This document shows positions 1 to 8,343 of a stretch of 64,000 nt of DNA, one piece after another. The DNA is taken from positions 34,675 through 98,674 of the forward strand of contig JABJIC010000031.1 in NCBI GenBank assembly GCA_018661465.1, read 5' to 3'. Every line of letters starts with the position of its first letter. Position 1 is the first letter of the stretch. A model generated the notes under the pieces. That model saw nothing but the letters and a program-made list of their open reading frames with translations, had not been told where the DNA came from and did not search any database. The position numbers and the translations under genes were made by a program. This DNA comes from Gammaproteobacteria bacterium (lineage in GTDB: Bacteria; Pseudomonadota; Gammaproteobacteria; Pseudomonadales; Pseudohongiellaceae).

Positions 1-59
1 ACCAGGTTGATCGCCAGTGAAACAATCAGAACGACATTGATTAATTTATTTCTGTTCAT
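1..59 (-). CDS. Start of a membrane-anchored or periplasmic protein (partial)
   Basis: Only the first 19 codons lie in the window; the gene runs off the left edge. The ATG at 59 gives MNRNKLINVVLIVSLAINLV, a short basic start followed by a hydrophobic segment, so a signal anchor or single membrane helix. It begins 2 bases after the stop of the preceding minus-strand gene, so it is the third gene of the sigma-factor operon. In related ECF operons this slot often holds a small periplasmic heavy-metal-sensor (CpxP/CnrX-like) protein with a very similar start. That assignment is inference from position and N-terminus only. Confidence 0.55.
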   Translation of the reverse strand, partial: MNRNKLINVVLIVSLAINL

Positions 60-61
60 GG

Positions 62-511
62 CTAGAACAAATTCTCCGAATAGTCATTAAGAGACAGCAT
101 AGTAAGTTCGTCTTCCCAGTAGGAAAAACCATCGTTTTCCATGCCGATACCGAAGCTAAAAAAGTTTCCGATTACAATGCCGAATACCAGCGGTAAACAG
201 GCAACCATTGCTGGTCTCCAGATTTGCTTTCCAAAATTATTGGCCGGCAGTAACCAATCTAATATTTGGTCGAATAGAGATCTGTCCTGCTCTGGTAGAG
301 CCTGATTCAGTACGCGAGACTGTAAAGATGGAAACTCCGGCACTTCAATTTTATTCATCAGCTCATTTAATTCCTGATGCTGAGTTAGAAGGCTTTGTGC
401 TTCCACATTGCTTGCTAGAAAACTGAGACATTCCTCTCGGATCGATTCTGGCCACTGGCCGGATTCGGTTCCGTAGGTTTCTACAAGTTTTGTAAACTCT
501 TCAATAGTCAT
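62..511 (-). CDS. Probable anti-sigma factor, single-pass membrane protein
   Basis: This 149-residue protein has a helical, charged N-terminal half (about 1-90), one hydrophobic segment near residues 98-118 and an acidic C-terminal tail. No HxxxCxxC zinc motif is visible, so it is not a classic ZAS-type anti-sigma factor. It starts 31 bases after the stop of the ECF sigma gene and is followed 2 bases later by another membrane-anchored protein, the usual arrangement for a sigma factor, its membrane anti-sigma and a periplasmic sensor. The role as an anti-sigma factor is inferred from that context and from topology, not from a recognised domain. Confidence 0.6.
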   Translation of the reverse strand: MTIEEFTKLVETYGTESGQWPESIREECLSFLASNVEAQSLLTQHQELNELMNKIEVPEFPSLQSRVLNQALPEQDRSLFDQILDWLLPANNFGKQIWRPAMVACLPLVFGIVIGNFFSFGIGMENDGFSYWEDELTMLSLNDYSENLF

Positions 512-542
512 AGTTTTTCCTGCCGCGTCTCGAATTCACTAT

Positions 543-1109
543 TCAGTCGCCCTGCTTGTGTTCATCTACTATCAATAGTTGATCTCGTAAGCTTCGCTTT
601 GCTCTAGCAATTGCTGATTCCAAAGCTGTAATAGAGATATTCATAATAGCAGCGGCTTCCTTGTTGGAAAAACCCTGATAGTGGCAAAGGCTGAGTGCAC
701 TTCGCTGGCTTTCAGGCAGCAGATCCATTGCCTGCTTAAGTAGTTGCAGTTTTCCACCGTCATCGCTGCTGCTGTCATTATTGCTGCCATAACTTGAACT
801 AATTTGTTCAATCTCTTCTTCAAAGCTTTCCTGAGTCTGTACTCTTCCATGTTTTCTTAAATAATCAATACATAGGTTGTGTGCAATTCGATGTAGCCAG
901 GTACTTAATTTAGCCTTCTCCGGATTCCATTTTCGAGCATTGATCCAGAGCCTTAAGAACACTTCCTGACTGATGTCTTCAGTGTCTTTTTGGTTTCCAA
1001 GAATCCTGAAAGCGTAATGACTAATGGATTTTAGATGCTGATTTACGATAGTTTGATAGGCTGAACGATCACCCTCACAAACAGCCAACATCAATTCTTC
1101 ATCAGTCAT
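543..1109 (-). CDS. ECF-family RNA polymerase sigma factor (sigma-70 regions 2 and 4)
   Basis: A 188-residue extracytoplasmic-function sigma factor. Region 2 spans about residues 20-88 and contains the core-binding stretch DTEDISQEVFLRLW and the -10 recognition part STWLHRIAHNLCIDYLRK. A serine/acidic linker (about 92-120) follows. Region 4 (about 122-176) has LLPESQRSALSLCHYQGFSNKEAA-type helix-turn-helix sequence. Regions 1 and 3 are absent, as usual in ECF factors. It is the first gene of the minus-strand operon with the probable anti-sigma factor, and the secreted EF-hand gene lies just upstream in the same direction. The inducing signal cannot be read from the sequence; a metal or envelope stress is plausible from the neighbours. 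Confidence 0.93.
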   Translation of the reverse strand: MTDEELMLAVCEGDRSAYQTIVNQHLKSISHYAFRILGNQKDTEDISQEVFLRLWINARKWNPEKAKLSTWLHRIAHNLCIDYLRKHGRVQTQESFEEEIEQISSSYGSNNDSSSDDGGKLQLLKQAMDLLPESQRSALSLCHYQGFSNKEAAAIMNISITALESAIARAKRSLRDQLLIVDEHKQGD

Positions 1110-1228
1110 TACGCTTTAGGTTCCCCCACTTTGCATTCTAGTTCTGCCTACATCCTATCCTAATCCCTTGTTGTAGGGACATTGTTCTAAGGATATTGCG
1201 GCACGGCTAATGATGCCGAATTGAACGA

Positions 1229-1786
1229 TTAGGCGCGTGGAGGTCTGTCTCCAGTTTGTCCGCCACGTGGGCTTCCCTGTCGGCGGCCTCCAGCTCGAGG
1301 TCCGCCTCGACGCTGCGGGCGTAACTCTTGAGCTGTGAGTGCACCATTATTATCTTGGTCCAGCCTGAGGAATGTCGCTTCCTGAAATTCAGCGAGGCTT
1401 ACAAATTCATCGCCATCCCTGTTCATTTCTTGAAATTGCTCATTCGCTCGCAGTTCCATCATTTCCTGCATTAGGGCTCGTTGTTCTTCGCTGGGTTCAG
1501 ATCGTTGTCCATCAGCGTCGCCGCGGTTGCCACGATTGCCTCGACCTCCTGCCATAGGGCCGGGCCTGCCAGTTAGAAATTCATCAATGGAAAGTACGCC
1601 GTCCTCATTGCTGTCGATTCTGGCGAAGGCTCTGGTATCTCCTTCCTGAAATTCTGCAAAGCTGACACTGTCATCACCATTGCTATCGAGATTTGCCAAC
1701 GGATTCCTGTCCTGCTCATCGGCAGCCATAGTTGTAGTCGGGATGCTAAGTACACCGAGACTGATAAGTAATCTTAATTTTCTCAT
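1229..1786 (-). CDS. Secreted EF-hand calcium-binding protein with Arg/Gly-rich tail
   Basis: The protein has an N-terminal signal peptide ending near TMAAD, then four EF-hand loops: DSNGDDSVSFAEF, DSNEDGVLSIDEF, NRDGDEFVSLAEF and DQDNNGALTAQEL. Each keeps acidic residues at calcium-ligand positions 1, 3, 5 and 12, except that the third begins with Asn. The linker between hands 2 and 3 and the C-terminal 30 residues are rich in Arg and Gly. I prefer the ATG at 1786 over the ATG at 1792 because AGGAG lies about 7 bases before the former and almost touches the latter. It lies about 120 bp upstream of the ECF sigma gene on the same strand. Secreted EF-hand proteins are often found beside such sigma operons; co-regulation is inference. 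Confidence 0.85.
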   Translation of the reverse strand: MRKLRLLISLGVLSIPTTTMAADEQDRNPLANLDSNGDDSVSFAEFQEGDTRAFARIDSNEDGVLSIDEFLTGRPGPMAGGRGNRGNRGDADGQRSEPSEEQRALMQEMMELRANEQFQEMNRDGDEFVSLAEFQEATFLRLDQDNNGALTAQELRPQRRGGPRAGGRRQGSPRGGQTGDRPPRA

Positions 1787-1977
1787 GTTCATTCTCCTGC
1801 TGAGATGCTTGTTGATTCATGTAAAAGACATTGTCAGCTAGCTGTCTATTATCTATACGCAGGTAGCTTGAAAATCAGTCTCTCCAAATCAGACAAGCGC
1901 GCAGCAGCGGTTGATTCGACTCCAATTCCGTGTAATCTTGGGCTCTTCCAATACTAAGAATAATGACGGTGACCGAC

Positions 1978-2919
1978 ATGAATGCCCTCTTGAAATCAAA
2001 TTCCAACAATAAGAGCAAACTGCTGGGCTCAAGCATTTTGCTTATCTCTAGCCTGCTGGCTTCAACAATTAGCGTAGCAGCGGAATATGTACTTGACCCT
2101 GACTGGCCGAAACCTCTTCCCGATGGAATAGAGTGGGGCCAAACTCCTAATGTCACCATCGATCAGGAAGGCTTTATCTATGCCTTCCATCGCGCCGAAC
2201 CACCTGTAATGAAGTTCGACTCGGAAGGCAATCTTGTGGACAGCTGGGGCTCGGAGTGGGTCTCGCTTCCCCATGGGTTTCGCGCATCCCCTGACGGCTC
2301 TCTTTGGGCTACTGACTACCATCCTCAAACCGGTCATACAGTCACCAAGTTTGATACCAATGGCAAGGTGCTATTGAGACTAGGAGCGCGTGGTTTCCGC
2401 GGAGTAGGACCAAATACATTTGATGGTCCAGCCGACGTAGCTGTAGCCGAGAATGGCGATATCTTCGTGTCAGATGGTCACTGGAACAATCGAATCGTTA
2501 AATTCAGTAAGGAAGGGCGTTACCTCATGGAATGGGGAACCAAGGGAACTGGTGCAGGCGAATTAGATCTGCCCCATACAATCGTAATTGATCGACGTGG
2601 CCGTGTGTTGGTGGGCGACAGGTCTAATCATCGCATCCAGATTTTTAGTCAGGATGGAGAATACATCACCGAATGGGATCAGTTTGGCTGGCCAAGTGGC
2701 ATGTTTATCGACGACAACGACATTCTCTATGTTGCCGATTATCAGAGCAAAAGAGGAGTTACCTACGGCAGTGCTGAAGATGGCACGGTCATGGGCTTCA
2801 TCGAAGGCTCGGAGCCGGAAGGCGTGGTTGTAGACGCCGAGGGAAATGTATACACCGGCGAAGTTACCGGTGGTGAGGGTGGCGACGGCATGATCATGCG
2901 GAAATTCATCAAGCAGTAA
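1978..2919 (+). CDS. Secreted NHL-repeat six-bladed beta-propeller protein
   Basis: The signal peptide (hydrophobic stretch ending near ISVAAEY) is followed by repeated NHL-type blades, for example FDGPADVAVAENGDIFVSDG, LDLPHTIVIDRRGRVLVGD and PSGMFIDDNDILYVADYQ. This resembles the bacterial peptidyl-alpha-hydroxyglycine amidating-lyase-like propellers. I chose the ATG at 1978, which has GGTGA about 6 bases upstream; an in-frame ATG at 1963 would add five residues ahead of a poorer context. The function in bacteria is not established. It is monocistronic as far as can be seen: no gene on the same strand is closer than about 250 bp. Catalysis of amidation should not be assumed. Confidence 0.82.
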   Translation: MNALLKSNSNNKSKLLGSSILLISSLLASTISVAAEYVLDPDWPKPLPDGIEWGQTPNVTIDQEGFIYAFHRAEPPVMKFDSEGNLVDSWGSEWVSLPHGFRASPDGSLWATDYHPQTGHTVTKFDTNGKVLLRLGARGFRGVGPNTFDGPADVAVAENGDIFVSDGHWNNRIVKFSKEGRYLMEWGTKGTGAGELDLPHTIVIDRRGRVLVGDRSNHRIQIFSQDGEYITEWDQFGWPSGMFIDDNDILYVADYQSKRGVTYGSAEDGTVMGFIEGSEPEGVVVDAEGNVYTGEVTGGEGGDGMIMRKFIKQ

Positions 2920-3168
2920 GCTTCTCCAAGCGGGTCTATTTTTTGAGAACCGGCCACACCGGTGCTTAAAGAATAGGCCTCGCCTTCAATAATTTGTTAG
3001 AATCCTGCCTCTTTTTTCAAGCGATCCACTATGAATCGCTGATTTTCGACGAATATCACCGGCTCGGCTGAAACCCTGTGTATTCCGTGGTTTTGCCTGA
3101 ATAGCTACGGATTTAGTGAGCAGATAGTGTTTTAACTGGTGTTAATCAGTTGTTTTAGAGAGATTTCC

Positions 3169-5055
3169 ATGGATTTAGTAGAAGAAAAGCTGGGTGAACA
3201 TCATCTCGACGAGAGAGAAGTCGTCGATGTAGTGGTGCGCTTTGCTGGCGATTCCGGCGACGGAATGCAACTTACGGGAAGTAATTTCACCGAAGCTACG
3301 GCCCTCTATGGAAATGACCTTTCGACTTTTCCTGATTTCCCGGCAGAAATTCGCGCTCCCATAGGAGCTACCTTTGGCGTTTCCGCTTTCCAAATTTATT
3401 TTGGAGCCGAAGATGTCACCACCGCGGGTGATGCTCTGGATGTTCTGGTGGCAATGAATCCTGCTGCTCTGGTTACCAATATTGCCAATCTGGTAGATGG
3501 CGGATTGGTGATTATCGATAGCGGCGCTTTCACTGCGAAGAATTTGCAAAAAGCCAAATATGAAAATAATCCCTTAGAAGATGGATCCCTCGATGGTTTC
3601 CGGGTTCTAGCTATTGATATTTCCAAACATGTATTGGCAGCTGTTGAATCTTTCGAGCTTGGCCATAAGGGGGCACTGCGTTGCAAGAATATGTGGACTC
3701 TGGGTTTGGTCATGTGGCTGTTTGATCGCGACAGGGAAGCTACAATTGAGAGTCTACAGGAGAAGTTTTCAAGCAAGCCGGAAATTGCCGGAGCAAATAT
3801 TGCTGCTCTCAATGCAGGTCACGCCTATGGCGAGACAGCTGAGCTTCCTTCTGGTATTCATGTCTATAAAGTTCCAAAGGCAAAAGTTCTACCTGGCACC
3901 TACAGAAATGTTACTGGCACCACTGCCTTGGCCTGGGGATTAATAGCAGGTTCCGAGCTGGCTGAAATTGATCTTCTGTTTGCTTCCTATCCGATCACGC
4001 CGGCATCCGGTCTCTTGCACGAGCTGGCGAGTCGTAAAGAATTTCGCGTAAGCACCTTTCAAGCTGAAGATGAAATTGCAGCAGTTTGCTCTGCTATTGG
4101 AGCTTCTTTCGCTGGCGCTTTAGGCATTACCTCAAGTGCAGGCCCCGGAATAGCACTTAAGGCTGAGGGCATCTCCTTGGCCGCAGCAACAGAGCTGCCT
4201 CTGATCGTGGTGAATACTCAGCGCGGTGGTCCGTCTACTGGTTTGCCCACCAAGACGGAACAATCTGACCTGTTGATGTCAGTCTACGGGCGTCACGGTG
4301 ATACACCGATGCCGGTGATCTCAACATCCAGCCCTACGGATTGCTTCGAAGTAGCTATAGAAGCGGTACGTCTTGCTACCAAATATATGACCCCGGTGAT
4401 GCTTCTCTCCGATGGCTATCTGGCCAATGCGGCGGAGCCATGGAAGATACCTGATACAAGCACTCTAACCCCGTTTCCTGTGAAACATCACAGTGAAGTG
4501 GAGGGGTTTAAACCTTCATTACGTGACGAAGAAACTCTTGCGCGAGTGTGGGCGAAACCTGGAACACCTGGAATGGAACATCGTCTCGGGGGAATTGAGA
4601 GTAGCTTCGAAACTGGTGACATCTCCTATGATCCGGAAAATCATCAGAAGATGACTGATCTGCGCAAGGCAAAGATTGACGGTATTGCTAAAGACATCCC
4701 TGATCAGCAAGTCTGTCTCGGAAATGATTCGGGGAAATTGGCTGTAGTTGGGTGGGGTTCAACTTTTGGTGCAATCCATCAGGCAGTTAAACGAGCTCGA
4801 AATGAGGGCCTGGATGTTTCCCATATTCAGGTTAGATATATTTCACCTCTGCCTGCAAATCTGGAAGAATTATTGCGAAGTTTTGATGCGATTCTTATTC
4901 CGGAAATGAATACCGGACAGTTTATAAAATTGATTCGCTCCGAATTTTTAATTGATGCAGAAGGTGTCAATAAAGTTGCCGGACAGCCTTTCAAAATAGG
5001 TGAAATACTGGCGGCTATCCACGAGAAGTTTAAAAAACTGGAGGGCAAGTCATGA
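3169..5055 (+). CDS. korA: 2-oxoacid:acceptor oxidoreductase, fused gamma-alpha subunit
   Basis: This is the large subunit of a coenzyme-A-dependent 2-oxoacid (probably 2-oxoglutarate):ferredoxin-type oxidoreductase, which makes acyl-CoA and reduced acceptor. The gamma domain comes first (about 20-190; FAGDSGDGMQLTG, then TFPDFPAEIRAPIGATFGVSAFQ). The alpha domain follows (from about 255), with SYPITPAS for the pyrimidine pocket, EDEIAAV, GITSSAGPG and NTQRGGPSTGLPTKTEQSDL. Length and domain order match the two-subunit KorAB type found in aerobes. The start at 3169 follows AGAGAG; an in-frame GTG at 3139 is less likely. The stop overlaps the start of the beta subunit (ATGA), so the two are translationally coupled. 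Substrate is inferred from family resemblance. Confidence 0.93.
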   Translation: MDLVEEKLGEHHLDEREVVDVVVRFAGDSGDGMQLTGSNFTEATALYGNDLSTFPDFPAEIRAPIGATFGVSAFQIYFGAEDVTTAGDALDVLVAMNPAALVTNIANLVDGGLVIIDSGAFTAKNLQKAKYENNPLEDGSLDGFRVLAIDISKHVLAAVESFELGHKGALRCKNMWTLGLVMWLFDRDREATIESLQEKFSSKPEIAGANIAALNAGHAYGETAELPSGIHVYKVPKAKVLPGTYRNVTGTTALAWGLIAGSELAEIDLLFASYPITPASGLLHELASRKEFRVSTFQAEDEIAAVCSAIGASFAGALGITSSAGPGIALKAEGISLAAATELPLIVVNTQRGGPSTGLPTKTEQSDLLMSVYGRHGDTPMPVISTSSPTDCFEVAIEAVRLATKYMTPVMLLSDGYLANAAEPWKIPDTSTLTPFPVKHHSEVEGFKPSLRDEETLARVWAKPGTPGMEHRLGGIESSFETGDISYDPENHQKMTDLRKAKIDGIAKDIPDQQVCLGNDSGKLAVVGWGSTFGAIHQAVKRARNEGLDVSHIQVRYISPLPANLEELLRSFDAILIPEMNTGQFIKLIRSEFLIDAEGVNKVAGQPFKIGEILAAIHEKFKKLEGKS

Positions 5056-6059
5056 ATGAAGCTGTTACCAAGCTGACCTTGAAAGACTTTGCTTCCGATC
5101 AGGAAGTTCGTTGGTGTCCCGGTTGTGGCGACTACGCCATTCTGAAAACTATTCAGAGGCTGATGCCAGAACTCGATAGCCCTCGAGAGAATCAGGTTTT
5201 TATTTCAGGAATCGGATGTTCCTCGCGCTTTCCGTATTACATGAACACCTATGGCTTTCACACTATTCATGGTCGCGCTCCTGCAGTGGCAACCGGTGTT
5301 AAGCTCGCTAATCCGGAATTGGATGTTTGGGTGATTACCGGTGATGGTGATGGTTTTAGTATCGGTGGCAACCACATGATTCATGCCTTGCGTCGCAATG
5401 TGGATCTTCAGATATTACTTTTTAATAATGAGATATATGGACTGACCAAAGGCCAGTACTCGCCGACGTCTCAGCGTGGAACCAAGTCGCCATCGTCTCC
5501 CAAGGGCTCCATCGACTCTCCTTTATCTCCCTGTGAAGTAGCTCTCGGTTCTGGTGCTACTTTTATTGCTCGCTCTATCGATACCGAAGCAAAGCATTTG
5601 TCTGCCGTTACGCGTCGCGCCTATGACCATAACGGTGCGTCCTTCGTGGAAATTTTACAAAACTGCCCAATCTATGCCGATGGCATTTTCGATTCGGTAA
5701 AAGACAAGAAAACTGCCGCCGACTTCAAATTGATACTGGAGCACGGGCAGCCTTGCGTGTTTGGAAAGGAAGCAGAGAAGGGAATTCATTTGAATCGTGA
5801 CACTCTTGCTCTTGAAGTTGTCTCCTCAGATGATGCGGATAAGCCACTATTAATTCACGATGAAAATAATAAGATTCTGGCAAATATGCTCGCCACCATG
5901 AGCAATCCTGATTTTCCTGTGGCGGTTGGTGTTATCTATCAAGAATCCAAGGCTTCTTTTATTGAGGATACTCAAGCAGTATTAAAGGAAGCTAGAAACG
6001 GAACCGCATCTTTGCAGGAGTTACTGCTAAGTGGTCACACTTGGGAAGTTTCCTCCTAA
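5052..6059 (+). CDS. korB: 2-oxoacid:acceptor oxidoreductase, beta subunit (TPP and Fe-S)
   Basis: The catalytic thiamine-diphosphate subunit of the KorAB pair, overlapping korA by 4 bases. Cys22 and Cys25 (WCPGCGDY), Cys56 (GIGCSSRF) and Cys205 (LQNCPIY) match the four positions that hold the [4Fe-4S] cluster in this family. The TPP/Mg motif is ITGDGDGFSIGGNH (about 96-108) with NNEIYGLTKGQYSPTS (125-140). The NNxIYGLTKGQ stretch is typical of 2-oxoglutarate-type enzymes. No ferredoxin gene is adjacent, so the electron acceptor is encoded elsewhere. In aerobic bacteria KorAB can replace or supplement the 2-oxoglutarate dehydrogenase step of the TCA cycle. Confidence 0.93.
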   Translation: MNEAVTKLTLKDFASDQEVRWCPGCGDYAILKTIQRLMPELDSPRENQVFISGIGCSSRFPYYMNTYGFHTIHGRAPAVATGVKLANPELDVWVITGDGDGFSIGGNHMIHALRRNVDLQILLFNNEIYGLTKGQYSPTSQRGTKSPSSPKGSIDSPLSPCEVALGSGATFIARSIDTEAKHLSAVTRRAYDHNGASFVEILQNCPIYADGIFDSVKDKKTAADFKLILEHGQPCVFGKEAEKGIHLNRDTLALEVVSSDDADKPLLIHDENNKILANMLATMSNPDFPVAVGVIYQESKASFIEDTQAVLKEARNGTASLQELLLSGHTWEVSS

Positions 6060-6152
6060 ATAATTAGGGATTTTAGAGATCTTAGCCTCCGGCAATTCCA
6101 CTAATTCTGTTACCAATCACAATCTGCAATAAAACAGGTGTAAACTGAACCT

Positions 6153-7358
6153 ATGAGTAGGCAAATAGATCGCAGAAATTTCCTTCGTATGGGGCTTCAA
6201 GGTGTAAGCCTGTTTGCCGCTGGCGGATTGGTTTCCAGTTCAATTTCTTCCAAAGCCCATGCTAGCGAATTATCCGTAGGCGTCTTTAATTCTCTAAATG
6301 ATCTCGATGAACTGCTTCCGCCAGATGAAAATGGTGTGATGCTACCACCAGGGTTTAAATCTCGAATTGTGGCAAGGTCGGGCGAAGCTCCTATTGGCCT
6401 GCCGGGTTATACCTGGCATCCCGCGCCGGATGGTGGAGCTACTTTCGCAACCGAAGATGGCGGATGGGTCTATGTCTCCAACAGCGAGGTCCGATCTAAT
6501 CACGGCGGAGTCGGCGCGCTTCGTTTTAATAGCGAAGGTGATGTAGTTGATGCCTATTCCATTCTTCAGGACACATCGATTAATTGTGCAGGAGGACCAA
6601 CTCCCTGGGGCACCTGGTTATCTTGCGAAGAATTCGATAAAGGTCAGGTTTACGAATGTGACCCGATGGGCAATACAAAGGCAGTGCTCAGATCTGCTTT
6701 GGGAACCTTTAAACATGAAGCAGTTGCTGTCGACGTGCCGAATCAATGCCTCTATCTCACTGAGGATTTAGTAGACGGAGGTTTTTACAGATTCCTTCCT
6801 GATAATGGTTTGCCGAATCTCGCCACTGGAACTTTGCAGATTGCATCGCTAGTGGAAAGAGAGGTGGATGGAGAGAATGCCTCATTCATTGAGTGGCTAA
6901 CCGTTCCAGATGCCTTAGCGAGTAATGAGCCCACCCGCAAACAGGTCGAGGGTTTTTATCCTTTCAAAGGTGGAGAAGGTATCGGCATCTTTGAAGGCAA
7001 AGCTTACTTCACCACGAAACATGACAATCGGGTGTGGATTTACCACACCGATTCTCAGCTATTGGATATTCTTTACGATGTGGAGACAAGCTCCAATCCT
7101 ATTCTAAAGGGCGTGGACAATGTAGTGATTACACCTACTGGCGATGTGCTGGTCGCCGAAGATAATGGTGATATGCAGCTGGTGGTGTTAACCGAGGACC
7201 GTGTTGTTCCGCTTTTGCAGATAATCGGCCATGAAAGATCTGAAATAACCGGCCCCGCATTTGATCCTTCATTCCAACGCCTATACTTCAGTTCCCAACG
7301 TGGCTCCACTGGTCGCAGTACTGGTGGACTAACCTACGAAATAAGCGCTATAAGCTAA
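6153..7358 (+). CDS. Tat-exported PhoX-family (DUF839) protein, putative phosphatase
   Basis: The twin-arginine signal is DRRNFLRMG (residues 6-14), followed by a hydrophobic stretch and an AHA-type cleavage site, so the protein is folded in the cytoplasm and exported by Tat. The mature part has PhoX/DUF839 features: LPGYTWHPAPDGGATFATED, GGVGALRF, and NCAGGPTPWGTWLSCEE (about 144-160) with the conserved Cys and Glu used in PhoX metal binding, then YFTTKHDNRVW near residue 290. PhoX enzymes are Ca/Fe-dependent periplasmic phosphatases; at 401 residues this one is shorter than classical PhoX (about 600 or more). It belongs to a short DUF839 subgroup whose substrate I cannot name. No Pho box was recognised upstream. 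Confidence 0.8.
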   Translation: MSRQIDRRNFLRMGLQGVSLFAAGGLVSSSISSKAHASELSVGVFNSLNDLDELLPPDENGVMLPPGFKSRIVARSGEAPIGLPGYTWHPAPDGGATFATEDGGWVYVSNSEVRSNHGGVGALRFNSEGDVVDAYSILQDTSINCAGGPTPWGTWLSCEEFDKGQVYECDPMGNTKAVLRSALGTFKHEAVAVDVPNQCLYLTEDLVDGGFYRFLPDNGLPNLATGTLQIASLVEREVDGENASFIEWLTVPDALASNEPTRKQVEGFYPFKGGEGIGIFEGKAYFTTKHDNRVWIYHTDSQLLDILYDVETSSNPILKGVDNVVITPTGDVLVAEDNGDMQLVVLTEDRVVPLLQIIGHERSEITGPAFDPSFQRLYFSSQRGSTGRSTGGLTYEISAIS

Positions 7359-7575
7359 TTGCTTCAATCGCCTTTCCTCGGCATTGTTTTTTCAGCCTAG
7401 TCAGTCCGTTTATCTATTTAGGTTTGTTATTCAGGTTAGTAGCCTGTGTGTTGCCTCTTTCCGAAATTTAGTCCCCATAGTTGAATCGCTAAATCGCTTC
7501 ACTGGCAATTAGATGGTCTGGCGCTGGATATTTTGCTAGTCTCAAGCCTTGATTCCTTATTCTGCGGAGACAGAA

Positions 7576-8343
7576 ATGGCGCACTCTAAGAAAACCAATG
7601 GTGGTAGCTCAGATGATTCTCTGAGAGACGATCAGCCCAGTAATCTATCTCGACGTAATTTGCTGAAAAGCGCAGGCATCATGGGTGCTGCTGCCGTTAG
7701 CTCTGCAACAGCCAGCAATGTTATCGCGGCAGACTCTCCTGCCAGTCAATCACACAGCACGGCAGATATCGTAGCTACAGAAGCTCTCGAGGTGTTAACT
7801 GCCGAAGAGGCCGAAACCCTTGAGGCGATTTGTGATTGTCTGATTCCTTCCGATGACAATGGACCCGGCGCTAAAGAGGCCAGAGCGATTCACTACATCG
7901 ACAGATCTCTGGCCAGTGAAAATATTTCTTCAAGACATGACTACATGGTGAGCATAAGTGCAATTAATGACTTCGCTCGTAAAACCCGCGGCAAGCCTTA
8001 TTACCAATTAATAACAGATGAGCAAAATTCTATTTTGCTTGGTGTGCAACGCAATCGAGTTCCTGGTTGTTCTCCGAGCGGCCCCGGCTTCTTTAATATG
8101 GTGCGCAGTCACACTATCGATGGCACCTTTTGTGATCCCTACTATGGTGGAAATCAAAACTTCGTTGGCTGGGACATGTTGCGTTATCCGGGCATTCGTC
8201 TTGGCGCATCGGAGACTGATGTTTCCCAAGGCGCTAATTTAGAGCCCAATCATCAATCCGCCTATGACAATCAAACCTACACGAAGATGGCTGCCAATAT
8301 TCGCGGTGATGTAGATTCAAACGGGGGCAATGATTATGCCTAG
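7576..8343 (+). CDS. Gluconate 2-dehydrogenase subunit 3 family protein, Tat signal
   Basis: This is the small (gamma) subunit type that partners GMC flavoprotein dehydrogenases. A Tat signal lies near the N-terminus (SRRNLLKSAGIMGAAAV, ending ASNVIAA). The conserved domain follows (LTAEEAETLEAICDCLIPSDDNGPGAKEA, then FCDPYYGGNQNFVGWDMLRYPG). I place the start at ATG 7576, preceded by GGAG at 7565-7568; an upstream TTG at 7549 would add nine residues. The 3' end overlaps the GMC gene by 14 bases, so the two are co-translated. In FAD-dependent glucose dehydrogenase the equivalent subunit carries the catalytic subunit through the Tat pore; the same hitch-hiker role is inferred here. Confidence 0.88.
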   Translation: MAHSKKTNGGSSDDSLRDDQPSNLSRRNLLKSAGIMGAAAVSSATASNVIAADSPASQSHSTADIVATEALEVLTAEEAETLEAICDCLIPSDDNGPGAKEARAIHYIDRSLASENISSRHDYMVSISAINDFARKTRGKPYYQLITDEQNSILLGVQRNRVPGCSPSGPGFFNMVRSHTIDGTFCDPYYGGNQNFVGWDMLRYPGIRLGASETDVSQGANLEPNHQSAYDNQTYTKMAANIRGDVDSNGGNDYA

